The notes below the pieces were generated by a model. The model was not told where the DNA came from. It saw only the letters and a list, made by a program, of their open reading frames with translations, and ran no database searches. This document shows, in pieces, positions 36,440 through 45,067 of a stretch of DNA of 64,000 nucleotides; position 1 is the first letter of the stretch; the number at the start of each line of letters is the position of its first letter. The translations under genes and the position numbers were made by a program. The stretch spans positions 1-64,000 of the forward strand of contig JAIXUD010000017.1 of NCBI GenBank assembly GCA_027483645.1, given 5' to 3'. This DNA is from Sphingobacteriales bacterium. Lineage in GTDB: Bacteria > Bacteroidota > Bacteroidia > Chitinophagales > CAIOSU01.

Positions 36440-37494
36440 TGAAAAATAATCTCATTTATCTAGTGATTGCTATCGTGCTGGCGGGTGTGGTAGGTTATTT
36501 GGTTTGGAACAATAGCAACAAAAACAAACCCGTAGATGCCCAAGATTTTGCGGTAACCAGCGTGGATGACATTGAGCGCATATTTATAGCCGACAAAGAA
36601 GGCCGCACTATAACCCTCGATAAAAAGGACGACCACTGGCTGGTAAACGAGAAATACAAAGCCATGCCCGCCAAGGTTGATTTGTTGCTGAGTACTTTAA
36701 AGAGCTTTGTGATATACGCGCCAGTGCCTGATGCAGCTATGGACAATGCCGTGAAGGAATTGGCGGTGTTTGGAGTAAAAGTAGAACTGTATGATGATGC
36801 AGATGATCAACCCTTCAAAGTATACTTTGTGGGCAGGCCCAATCAGGGGCAGACGGCCAACCATATGCTGATGCAGATTGATGGCAAATCGGCGGAGAAG
36901 CCTTACTTGGTAAATATTCCTGGTTTTATTGGCGATTTACAGACCCGCTTTCTGTTGACTGAGAAAGACTGGCGTGACTTGAACATCTTTAACTACAAGC
37001 TAGATGAGATAAAAGAGGTAAGCATCATTTACCATGATTTGCCAGCTTCTTCATTTGTTATCAACGTTGATGATAAAGATAACTATACCTTAAGGCACCC
37101 AGACAATAACACCGCCGCACCGCAAGAGCAGCTGTTTAATGCGGGCATCGGCAAATTTTTGGACTCATTTGGCAACATTAATGCCGAGGCTGAGGCTAAT
37201 GATTTTGCTTACAAAGACAGTGTGATAAACGGCCCTAAGTTTGCGACCATAACCATAAAAGGAACTGAGGGTAAAGATAGCGAGCTGATATTGTACCGCA
37301 TGCCTGCAAATAGGCGCACCAAGAGTTTATTCGACCCTCAAGGAAACCCAATCCAATTTGACCCGGACCACTACTATGCATCCTTTAATGGTGGCAAAGA
37401 TTTTGCTTTGGCTCAACACTATGTATTAGGTAAAATCCTTCGCTCCTACTCTGATTTCATCGTGAAACCAGCAGATAATCCTGCCGGGTTGTAA
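36439..37494 (+). CDS. DUF4340 domain protein
   Basis: 351 aa. One N-terminal membrane segment (LIYLVIAIVLAGVVGYLVW) precedes a periplasmic DUF4340 domain (FAVTSVDDIERIFIADKEGRTITLDKKDDHWLVNEKY). It starts on the stop codon of gldG (TGATG). DUF4340 genes commonly follow GldG-like genes in other phyla, so it is probably part of the same ABC-linked complex. Biochemical role unknown. Confidence 0.9.
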   Translation: MKNNLIYLVIAIVLAGVVGYLVWNNSNKNKPVDAQDFAVTSVDDIERIFIADKEGRTITLDKKDDHWLVNEKYKAMPAKVDLLLSTLKSFVIYAPVPDAAMDNAVKELAVFGVKVELYDDADDQPFKVYFVGRPNQGQTANHMLMQIDGKSAEKPYLVNIPGFIGDLQTRFLLTEKDWRDLNIFNYKLDEIKEVSIIYHDLPASSFVINVDDKDNYTLRHPDNNTAAPQEQLFNAGIGKFLDSFGNINAEAEANDFAYKDSVINGPKFATITIKGTEGKDSELILYRMPANRRTKSLFDPQGNPIQFDPDHYYASFNGGKDFALAQHYVLGKILRSYSDFIVKPADNPAGL

Positions 37495-37578
37495 CTGGTC
37501 CTTTTTTAAACTATTACTGTCTATGGCGGTCTAATACCGCAACAAGATTCCGAAAAAAATCAGGAACTTGTGACAGCT

Positions 37579-38466
37579 ATGAAAACTCTCTATACCACTA
37601 TAGTTCTATTTACCGCCTTGTGCTTTGCCCTTCCCCATCAGGCCATGGCGCAATTGGATATTCCTCAAAAAAGCCCCAAAGCCAATGTGTCGTTTCGGGT
37701 GGGACTCACCGATGTATCCATCCACTATTCCAGCCCTGGGGTTCGGGGCCGGGGCATTTGGGGTAAGTTGGTACCTTATGATAGAGTATGGCGCGCCGGT
37801 GCCAACGAGGCCACTATTGTGCAGTTTAGTACTCCCGTAAACATTGGTGGCAAGCAATTGCCAAAGGGGAAGTATAGCTTGTTTCTTATCCCGGCCAAGG
37901 ATGGAAACTGGACGGCCATATTCAATAAAGTATGGGACCAATGGGGTGCCTACCAATACGACCAAAGCCAAGATGAACTCAGGGTATCAGTAGCTGTAAA
38001 GAACCTAGGTGAAGTGGTCGAGCACCTCAGATACCGGGTTACAGAAAAGTCCATAGAGCAAGGCATGATAGTAATGGAATGGGAGCGCAAGCAGATTATT
38101 ATTCCCTTCAATACCGACGCCATCAACCTCAGCCTGAAAAACGTAAATGAGGCTCTCAAGACCGCGAAGGAAGATGACAAGTGGTGGATACATGCAGAGG
38201 CTGCTGAATTTCTATTGGAAAACAACGGCGATACGGAAAGGGCGTTATTTTATGCCAACCAAAGCATCGCGCTAAAGCCCTGTGTGCGTAACTACTGGGT
38301 AAAGGCCCAAGTATTGGCCAAAAAGAAAGACCTTGCGGGTGCCATAGCAGCGGCAGAAAAGGCGTTGACCTTCAGTAAGAAAGATGATGAAGAGAAGGAA
38401 TTCTACGCCTCAGTAAAAACACAAATGGATGTAGCTACGCAGCAATGGAAAAAGCAGAAGAAATAA
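37579..38466 (+). CDS. DUF2911 protein with TPR-like C-terminus, secreted
   Basis: 295 aa from ATG at 37579, with signal peptide MKTLYTTIVLFTALCFALPH cleaved near AMAQ. The DUF2911 core (VSIHYSSPGVRGRGIWG, VWRAGANEATIVQFSTPV, GKYSLFLIPAKDGNWTAIFNK) occupies residues 30-180. The rest holds paired helices of TPR type (ALFYANQSIALKPCVRNYWVKAQVLAKKKDLAGAI shown here in parts). The function of DUF2911 is not established. It converges with the enoyl-CoA hydratase gene; the stops are one base apart. Confidence 0.87.
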   Translation: MKTLYTTIVLFTALCFALPHQAMAQLDIPQKSPKANVSFRVGLTDVSIHYSSPGVRGRGIWGKLVPYDRVWRAGANEATIVQFSTPVNIGGKQLPKGKYSLFLIPAKDGNWTAIFNKVWDQWGAYQYDQSQDELRVSVAVKNLGEVVEHLRYRVTEKSIEQGMIVMEWERKQIIIPFNTDAINLSLKNVNEALKTAKEDDKWWIHAEAAEFLLENNGDTERALFYANQSIALKPCVRNYWVKAQVLAKKKDLAGAIAAAEKALTFSKKDDEEKEFYASVKTQMDVATQQWKKQKK

Positions 38467-38467
38467 C

Positions 38468-39247
38468 TCAATTCCCTTTAAACGCTGCTTTGCGCTTTTC
38501 TAAAAACGCACCTACTCCCTCTTTGTAGTCATTGGTAGCACCTGCTATATCTTGGCATTGAGCCTCATATTCCAGCATGGTATCCAAATCGCTATGGAAA
38601 GATTTGTTGAGCATCTTCTTCATCAGCGCAATAGCCTTGGTAGGTGCGTTGGCGTAATAATCGGTAACGGCTTTTACGGCAGCATCCAATTCGGCGGCAG
38701 GCACCACGCGGTTTACCAAGCCAAGCTGAAGGGCTTCAGCGGCTTTTACCCTAGTGCCCATAGTAGATAGCTCAAAAGCCCTAGCAGAACCCACCAATCG
38801 AGGCAGGAAATATGATGCGCCCGAATCGAGCACGAGGCCAATATTCACAAATACCTCAATCAAGCTCGCATCTTCGCTGGCTACAATAAAATCGCAAGCC
38901 AATGCCAACGAACAACCCGCACCTGCAGCTACACCATTCAGACGGCAAATAACGGGCTTAGGCATATTACGTATAGCGCGGATAATGGGATTATAGCGCT
39001 TATGTATAGAATCGGAGAAACTGCGGTTGGGCTGTGCTATGGCGGCCTTAAGGTCTTGGCCAGAGCAGAAGGCTTTGCCCTCGCCGGTAAGCACTACTAC
39101 CCGCACCTCGCCATCGCGCTCGGCTTTCTTTAGTGCATCTTGTATTTCGTAAGTAATCTCGTCATTAAAGGCGTTGAATACATCGGGCCTGTTGAAGGTG
39201 ATGGTGGCAACTTTATCGGCAACGGTATATAGCAGTGTGTTGTACAT
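38468..39247 (-). CDS. Enoyl-CoA hydratase/isomerase, PaaG-like
   Basis: 259 aa crotonase-fold enzyme. FNRPDVFNAFNDEIT begins the fold; oxyanion-hole residues lie in AFCSGQDLKA and GVAAGAGCSLALACD. FCSGQDLK is the form found in the ring-epoxide isomerase PaaG of phenylacetate degradation, rather than in plain beta-oxidation hydratases. The next conserved segments (FVNIGLVLDSGASYFLPRLV, ALQLGLVNRVV) also fit. No other paa genes are in view, so a general fatty-acid role remains possible. Confidence 0.88.
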   Translation of the reverse strand: MYNTLLYTVADKVATITFNRPDVFNAFNDEITYEIQDALKKAERDGEVRVVVLTGEGKAFCSGQDLKAAIAQPNRSFSDSIHKRYNPIIRAIRNMPKPVICRLNGVAAGAGCSLALACDFIVASEDASLIEVFVNIGLVLDSGASYFLPRLVGSARAFELSTMGTRVKAAEALQLGLVNRVVPAAELDAAVKAVTDYYANAPTKAIALMKKMLNKSFHSDLDTMLEYEAQCQDIAGATNDYKEGVGAFLEKRKAAFKGN

Positions 39248-39367
39248 GGCGTGGTTTTGCGGTAAAAATACGAAACAGGGCTAACAATTTTTTACAACCG
39301 CAGCAACCCAAATGGCCTTCCGCTCGTCTACCACTTAATAAGATTTTTAGAAATTCATCAAAATAAT

Positions 39368-39399
39368 TTTGCAGTTGTGCAACCTTAATTGTACTTTTG
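39368..39399 (+). promoter_or_regulatory. Bacteroidota promoter TTTG-N20-TACTTTTG
   Basis: A -33 TTTG at 39368-39371 and an exact -7 element TACTTTTG at 39392-39399 are separated by 20 bases. This is the best full match to the phylum consensus in the window. Transcription would run through 39449-39544 towards the DUF218 gene at 39715. Confidence 0.65.
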
Positions 39400-39448
39400 C
39401 ACTCTCGTTTAAAAAGACCATAATTTTTTAATTTATAAAACCATCGAA

Positions 39449-39544
39449 GTGAAAGCACTATTTTCCCTTATCTTATTCGTGATGAGCAGCTTTTTTATAT
39501 TTTTTGTTGTGCTGTTTTTCTGGTTAATGCCAGCTCGCGATTAA
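39449..39544 (+). CDS. Possible 31-residue membrane peptide
   Basis: GTG-initiated frame of 31 codons that encodes one hydrophobic helix (ALFSLILFVMSSFFIFFVVL) ending in PARD. It lies about 45 bases downstream of the promoter at 39368-39399 in an otherwise gene-free stretch. It could be a real small membrane protein or chance coding in T-rich DNA. Confidence 0.25.
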   Translation: MKALFSLILFVMSSFFIFFVVLFFWLMPARD

Positions 39545-39714
39545 GCATTTTTATCGCTTCCCATGCGATGTAGGGAATAGTGTGCCATTGGTTTTCTTCC
39601 TCCTTTTTTAATTCTCGAATGTTAATAACCGCCCATTTCTGTTGAAAGAAATCGGGAGTAGATTTGACTATTTATCAAAAACCTGCGTTATATTAGTAAA
39701 GGCTAAAAACAGGT

Positions 39715-40356
39715 GTGAAACGATATATTACCATCGGGCTTTGGGGAACGCTAGCAATATTTCTATTGTGCAGTGCCAGCTATTGGTATATAGCCAACGT
39801 AACCAGCCCGCACATCCATACCGACATTACCAGCCTAGGCGTATACGATGTGGCCTTGGTACTTGGTACCTCCAAATATTCCAAAGCAGGCAACCGAAAC
39901 ATGTACTTTTACCACCGAATTGATGCGGCAGTAGCGTTATACAATTCGGGCAAGGTAAAAAAGATACTAGTAAGCGGGGATAACTCCCAAAAGGAGTACA
40001 ATGAACCTTTCGATATGTTGAAAGCCCTAATGGAACGAGGCATACCGCGCAAAGATATTGTGTTGGACTATGCTGGTTTCCGCACTTTCGATTCTATGGT
40101 AAGGGCTAAAGAGGTATTTGGCCAAAAGCGCTTCGTAGTGATTAGCCAAAAATTCCACCTAGAGCGAGCCCTTTACATCGGCATGAATAAGGATATGGAT
40201 GTGGTAGGTTTTGTGGCCAAAGACCCAACAAGGGCCAATATACCGCTGTTTGCAAGAGAGATTATGGCCCGCACCAAAGCCGTACTCGATTGCCAATTGC
40301 TGGGTACCACACCCAAGTTTCTCGGGCAGAAGGAAGTTATCAATATGGATATTTAA
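39715..40356 (+). CDS. SanA-like DUF218 protein
   Basis: 213 aa starting with GTG at 39715. It has an N-terminal membrane anchor (ITIGLWGTLAIFLLCSASYW) and then the SanA form of DUF218: VALVLGTSKYSKAGNRNMYF, KKILVSGDN, ERGIPRKDIVLDYAGFRTFDSM and VVISQKFHLERALYI. SanA proteins influence envelope permeability. It differs clearly from the DUF218 protein at 31691-32317. It is preceded by the promoter at 39368-39399. Confidence 0.9.
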   Translation: MKRYITIGLWGTLAIFLLCSASYWYIANVTSPHIHTDITSLGVYDVALVLGTSKYSKAGNRNMYFYHRIDAAVALYNSGKVKKILVSGDNSQKEYNEPFDMLKALMERGIPRKDIVLDYAGFRTFDSMVRAKEVFGQKRFVVISQKFHLERALYIGMNKDMDVVGFVAKDPTRANIPLFAREIMARTKAVLDCQLLGTTPKFLGQKEVINMDI

Positions 40357-40498
40357 ACCGTTCCCATCCGTCAATCTAGCCCATTCAAATACTTAAGAGG
40401 CTTAACCCAAAAGTTAAAAAGAGTGAAATTCAATTTCATTTGGTGCCCCATGCATCGTTTAGCTTTACATTAACATCTTCTTATTCTCAAATAATCTC

Positions 40499-40506
40499 TA
40501 AATTTG
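40499..40506 (+). promoter_or_regulatory. -7 element TAAATTTG for the parvulin operon
   Basis: An exact TAnnTTTG match 60 bases before the ATG at 40567. No clear -33 TTTG is present. Confidence 0.45.
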
Positions 40507-40566
40507 CCAGCCGGATATTACTTTAGCCGGTATTACGTTTCAAATTCGTTAAAGCGAAAACCGATC

Positions 40567-42744
40567 ATGAGATCAACTACCATCATTACCAAGGGCCTAT
40601 TCTTTCTTCTCTTATTCGTTGCCACAAACTTGGTTGCACAAGACCAGCCAAAACAACCACAACCCAATACCAAGCCTATCCCAAAGGGAGCAGTGGTTGC
40701 GCCAGGTGCTAGCGGTAAACCTACTCAAGTAAAGCAGGCTCCAAGCGCCAGAACTCAGTTAAATAATGCCCCAGTTACCTTAGCTCCTAATGGCGCGCCA
40801 AAACCAACTGGCGAACCCGCCGATGTCAATAAAAATGGCGCTGACAAACCGGCCACCAGTGATATGGTGCTATTTACCCTTGGCGGCCAGCCAGTTTATT
40901 TGTCGGAGTTTGCCTACGTGTACAACAAGAACAATGTAGACGATAAAAACAGCTACACCCAAACATCGCTAGAGGAGTACCTTGACCTATACATCAAGTT
41001 TAGGCTTAAGGTTAAGGAAGCCGAAGCCCTTGGTATGGATACCCTTACCTCGCTAAGCGCCGAATTGGAAACTTATCGCAAGCAACTATCAAAGCAATAT
41101 TTGTATGACCGTGAGGTGAGCGAGAAGCTTTTGCAAGAAGCTTATGACCGCTCTAAGTTTGAGGTGAACGCAAGCCATATCCTTATCGGTATTGATGAGC
41201 CAGGCCTACCTGCTGATACTTTGAAAGCCTACAAAACCGCCGTGCAACTGCGTACCCGCATATTGAAAGGCGAAGACTTTGGCGAATTGGCCAAGAAATA
41301 CTCTAAAGACCCTTCAGCCCAAACCAACAACGGCAACATTGGCTACTTTACAGTGTTGCAAACCGTATACCCATTTGAAACCGTTGCCTACGAAACTAAG
41401 AAGAACGAAATCTCTATGCCAGTTCGCACCCGTTTCGGTTACCACTTGGTAAAAGTAAACGACATTCGCGAGGCACAAGGTGAGATTACGGTCGCACACA
41501 TTTTGTTGAAAATACCAGTGGGTGCCGACAAGGCGATGATTGACCAAGTGCGCTCTCAAGCAGATAATATTTACAACCAAGCCTTAAAAGGCGACCTACC
41601 CTTCGAAAACCTAGTATCGCTTTACAGCGAAGACAACACCACCAAAACCAAAGGTGGCCTATTGCCGCCATTTGGCACAGGCCGTATGGTGGAAGAGTTT
41701 GAGGCTTCTGCCTTTGGCTTGACCAAAGATGGCGATGTGAGCAAGCCCGTGCAAACAGATTATGGTTTCCACATTATTAAGCGCATCAGCAAAAAGGCCC
41801 AGCCTACTTTTGAAGAAAGCAAAGGCGAACTGAAAAAGAAAATAGAGCGCGATACCCGTTCGGAGATTGCGAAATCGAAGTTGATGGATGGCATCAAAAA
41901 GGAATACAAATACACCGAGAACATCAAAGCCCGCCAAGAGTTGTTTAAATTAATCGGCACTGCTTTGCCAGAAGGTAAGTTTGTATGGGAAGATAAAACA
42001 GCCCTTACCAAAACCTTGTTTACCATTGGCAACAAAACATACACCCAGGCTGACTTTGTAACTTACCTGGAAAGCAAACAGAAGAAGAAACGTACCGAGC
42101 CTGCACAAATTGTATTTGACCAGTATTTTGAAGTGTTTCAAGAAGAGATGCTGCTAGCCTACGAAGAGAGCCAACTGGAGCGCAAATATCCTGATTTCAA
42201 AAACTTGATGCGCGAATACCGAGATGGCATATTGCTGTTTGACCTTACCGACAAAAAAGTGTGGAGCCGTGCCGTGAAAGACACTACCGGTTTGGCTGCT
42301 TTCTATGAAGGTGTAAAAACCAAGTATTTGTACCCTGAACGCGTAAAAGTAACCACCTACACCGTAACCGATCCGAAGCTAGCAGAGAAGGTGAAGAAAT
42401 ATGCAGTAAAAAATGGTTCTGCCGCTACCATAGCCAAATACAACAAAAAGGGCAAAACCATCGTTACTACCAGCGAAGGCATTTTTGAGAAGGGCCAACA
42501 GCCACTTGCCGATGCTACTGGCTGGAAGGTCGGTTACGGCGAAATAAGCAGTACCGAAGGCAACAGCAAATTTGTAAACGTTACCGAAGTATTGACCCCA
42601 TCTCCGAAGCCATTGAATGAGGTGAAGGGTTTTGTAGTATCGGAGTATCAAGATTACTTGGAGAAAGAATGGATTAAGGAGTTGCAAACCCGTTACCCGG
42701 TAGTGGTAAATAAAGAGGTACTGAACACCTTAGTGAAGAAGTAA
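40567..42744 (+). CDS. Periplasmic peptidylprolyl isomerase with two parvulin domains
   Basis: 725 aa from ATG at 40567, chosen for its signal peptide (GLFFLLLFVATNLVAQ). A Pro/Asn-rich linker (about 27-110) precedes an N-terminal chaperone part with the segment VYLSEFAYVYNKNN, then two PpiC domains at about 198-300 (VNASHILIGIDEPGLP) and 305-410 (ITVAHILLKIPVGADK). The C-terminal half (KKYAVKNG...) resembles the second half of large Bacteroidota PpiC proteins. It assists folding of outer-membrane proteins. It is followed by two more parvulin-type genes and moxR. Confidence 0.93.
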   Translation: MRSTTIITKGLFFLLLFVATNLVAQDQPKQPQPNTKPIPKGAVVAPGASGKPTQVKQAPSARTQLNNAPVTLAPNGAPKPTGEPADVNKNGADKPATSDMVLFTLGGQPVYLSEFAYVYNKNNVDDKNSYTQTSLEEYLDLYIKFRLKVKEAEALGMDTLTSLSAELETYRKQLSKQYLYDREVSEKLLQEAYDRSKFEVNASHILIGIDEPGLPADTLKAYKTAVQLRTRILKGEDFGELAKKYSKDPSAQTNNGNIGYFTVLQTVYPFETVAYETKKNEISMPVRTRFGYHLVKVNDIREAQGEITVAHILLKIPVGADKAMIDQVRSQADNIYNQALKGDLPFENLVSLYSEDNTTKTKGGLLPPFGTGRMVEEFEASAFGLTKDGDVSKPVQTDYGFHIIKRISKKAQPTFEESKGELKKKIERDTRSEIAKSKLMDGIKKEYKYTENIKARQELFKLIGTALPEGKFVWEDKTALTKTLFTIGNKTYTQADFVTYLESKQKKKRTEPAQIVFDQYFEVFQEEMLLAYEESQLERKYPDFKNLMREYRDGILLFDLTDKKVWSRAVKDTTGLAAFYEGVKTKYLYPERVKVTTYTVTDPKLAEKVKKYAVKNGSAATIAKYNKKGKTIVTTSEGIFEKGQQPLADATGWKVGYGEISSTEGNSKFVNVTEVLTPSPKPLNEVKGFVVSEYQDYLEKEWIKELQTRYPVVVNKEVLNTLVKK

Positions 42745-42782
42745 TAGCAGGGCTTACCTACTAGAAGAACATAAATAATTAA

Positions 42783-42816
42783 GCAGAGACGTTGTTCGCA
42801 ACGTCTTTGCTATTTT
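42783..42816 (+). terminator. Hairpin terminator after the large parvulin gene
   Basis: A 12-base stem (GCAGAGACGTTG and CAACGTCTTTGC, with one G-T pair) has a TTCG loop and is followed by TATTTTG. It separates the 725-aa isomerase from the next gene, which therefore needs its own promoter or read-through. Confidence 0.75.
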
Positions 42817-42870
42817 GTAAAAACAAAGAATCGATACCTGAGCTACTTCAGCACAAAATATTATCTCCTC

Positions 42871-43707
42871 TTGCTTTTTCCGGTGCTACTAGCCTCGGCA
42901 TCATGTGGCTGGTTTGAAAAAAATGAACGCGAAGGCGACCCGATTGTGGCAGAAGTAAATGGCAAATACCTCTACCAATCGGATATTGCGGAAATGGGAG
43001 CTAAAGGTTTAACCCCGGCAGATAGTGCCGAGGTAATTAAAAATTTTGTTGATGCTTGGGTGAAGAAGCAATTGATACTTGGAAAGGCAGAAGAATATTT
43101 ATCGCCCGAGCAGCTGGATATAGAGAAACGCGTTCAAGACTATCGGGAGTCGCTAATTATATACCATTATGAGAACGAGCTGATAAAGCAAAAAATGGAC
43201 ACCTTGGTGGGCGACAATGAGGTGATAGCCTACTTTGAGCAATACAAAGAGAACTTTTTGCTTACGGAGGACATTGCGCAGTTTTACTACGTAAAGCTGC
43301 CAAAAGATGCCCCTAAACTTGATGATGCCCGGCGCATGTTCCGTTCCGACAAAACGGAAGACAAAGAAATGCTTAAAGAGCACTGCATGCAATATGCTGC
43401 CGACTTCTATCTGCAAGACAGTATCTGGTACGAGTTGAGCGGTATTTACAAGCAAATACCCATCGACCAGCTACAATTGCGCACCCTAAGTAAGAATAAG
43501 CTTTCGGGAGAAGTGGAAGATTCCCTGTATATTTATCTGCTGAAAGTAAACGACTTTAGAGAGCAGCAGCAACCAGCGCCATTGAACTATATTAAGGAGG
43601 ATGTAGCCAAAATCATCCTTAACAAGCGAAAAATGGAACTGATTAATACTACTTATGAGAATTTATATAAAGATGCCGTGGAAAACGGTGATTTCAAGCA
43701 ATACTAA
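42871..43707 (+). CDS. SurA-N-like lipoprotein (parvulin operon)
   Basis: At least 278 aa. The TTG at 42871 is the first conventional start, but it leaves only 11 residues before the lipobox (LLASASCGW). The frame is open upstream to 42775 and encodes Lys/Tyr residues followed by YYLLLLFPVLLASASC, a much better lipoprotein signal, without ATG, GTG or TTG; CTG at 42838 would fit. The mature protein has IVAEVNGKYLYQSDIAEMG, as in SurA N-domains, and a helical remainder, but no complete PpiC domain. It precedes the SurA-like gene by one base. Confidence 0.82.
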   Translation: MLFPVLLASASCGWFEKNEREGDPIVAEVNGKYLYQSDIAEMGAKGLTPADSAEVIKNFVDAWVKKQLILGKAEEYLSPEQLDIEKRVQDYRESLIIYHYENELIKQKMDTLVGDNEVIAYFEQYKENFLLTEDIAQFYYVKLPKDAPKLDDARRMFRSDKTEDKEMLKEHCMQYAADFYLQDSIWYELSGIYKQIPIDQLQLRTLSKNKLSGEVEDSLYIYLLKVNDFREQQQPAPLNYIKEDVAKIILNKRKMELINTTYENLYKDAVENGDFKQY

Positions 43708-43708
43708 A

Positions 43709-45067
43709 ATGCGGATATCCATTCTTTTCTTGTGCCTATTTGCAAGCCTTTCAGGGCTTAAGGCCGATACCATCTTGGTTGATAAAGTAGTTGCTGTAGT
43801 AGGTGATAAGGTAATTTTGCTTTCGGACATTGAGCTACAATACGAGCAGTTAAAAATTGAGCAGGATATACCTGAAAGTGCCAAATGTGAGCTATTAGAT
43901 GGCATCCTTACCTCTAAGCTCTTCCTAGAAGCTGCCTTGCAAGATAGTATTGTGGTGAGCGACGAAGAAGTTGAAAGCGAGCTAGACCGCAGGATTGAGT
44001 ACTTCATCTCCATGCTCGGCGGGCAAGACCAACTAGAAACCTACTACGGTAAAAGCACCTTAGAAATTAAAAACGAGTTTAGGACCGACATCCGAGAGCA
44101 GCTACTATCGCAGCGCATGCAAAGTAAAATTTACGGCAACGTAAAGGTTGGCCCTGCAGATGTTAAAAACTTCTTCGGCACTATACCCACAGATAGCCTA
44201 CCCTATTTTAACGCCGAAGTGGAAATTGGCCAAATCGTAATGACCCCAAAAGCATCGGAATTTAGTAAAGAACAGGCGCTAAAGAAGGCTAATGAAATTT
44301 TGAATATGCTAGAAAGCGGGGAAGATTTCTGTTACCTAGTAAGCCGATACTCGAACGACCCAAGCAATACCGATAAGTGCGGCGACCTTGGGATGGTTGG
44401 CCGTGGCGATTTTGTAACCGAGTTTGAGGCAGCCGCATTTGCTTTAAATGAAGGCGAGCACTCCGATGTGGTGGAAACCAAGTTCGGCTTCCATATTATA
44501 CAAATGGTAAAAAAGAAAGGAAATCGAATACAAGTACGCCATATATTGATTGTGCCATCGGTACTTAGCTCTGACCATGAATTAGTTAAAAGCAAAATGG
44601 ACCTGATTCGAGATTCGTTAACTAATGGAAAGTTATCATTTACTACCGCCGTGATGAGATACTCGGAAGATGACGAAACTAAAAACCAGGGCGGCATGCT
44701 AGTAAACCCTGTAACCGGCAATACGTACTTTGAAGTGGGCCAATTGGATAAAGACACCTACTTTGCACTAGAAGGCTTAAAGGCAGGTGATTATTCGCAG
44801 CCGCTGCTTACCACACTGCCTACCGGCCTACCGGCTTACCGAATTATGTTGCTGAAGAGCGAGACCGCACCCCACGTGGCCAACTTGCAGCAAGACTATT
44901 ACAAAATACAAGCAGCAGCGCTCAAGAAAAAGCAAGATGAAGCCTTGGATGCTTGGTTGTTATACAGAATAAGCGAAACCTATGTATGGGTAAGTCCAGA
45001 TTATAAAGGCTGCTTTACGATACAGAAATGGTACAAAAACAATAATCCAGAAACAACCTATGAGTAA
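43709..45067 (+). CDS. surA: SurA-like periplasmic chaperone/peptidylprolyl isomerase
   Basis: 452 aa from ATG at 43709, one base after the preceding stop. Signal peptide MRISILFLCLFASLSGLKAD. The SurA N-domain (VDKVVAVVGDKVILLSDIELQ, then LLDGILTSKLFLEAAL) is followed by two PpiC domains at about 167-268 (EIGQIVMTP) and 271-375 (IQVRHILIVPS). It escorts outer-membrane proteins through the periplasm. Its stop overlaps the moxR start by 8 bases. Confidence 0.93.
   Translation: MRISILFLCLFASLSGLKADTILVDKVVAVVGDKVILLSDIELQYEQLKIEQDIPESAKCELLDGILTSKLFLEAALQDSIVVSDEEVESELDRRIEYFISMLGGQDQLETYYGKSTLEIKNEFRTDIREQLLSQRMQSKIYGNVKVGPADVKNFFGTIPTDSLPYFNAEVEIGQIVMTPKASEFSKEQALKKANEILNMLESGEDFCYLVSRYSNDPSNTDKCGDLGMVGRGDFVTEFEAAAFALNEGEHSDVVETKFGFHIIQMVKKKGNRIQVRHILIVPSVLSSDHELVKSKMDLIRDSLTNGKLSFTTAVMRYSEDDETKNQGGMLVNPVTGNTYFEVGQLDKDTYFALEGLKAGDYSQPLLTTLPTGLPAYRIMLLKSETAPHVANLQQDYYKIQAAALKKKQDEALDAWLLYRISETYVWVSPDYKGCFTIQKWYKNNNPETTYE

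Larger units (their letters stand above)
39248..39714. other. AT-rich spacer with a strong promoter and a mini-ORF
   Basis: 467 bases between the enoyl-CoA hydratase and the second DUF218 gene. It has a plus-strand promoter at 39368-39399, a possible 31-residue peptide at 39449-39544, and about 170 bases of AT-rich DNA without features before the GTG at 39715. A small RNA cannot be excluded. Confidence 0.5.
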
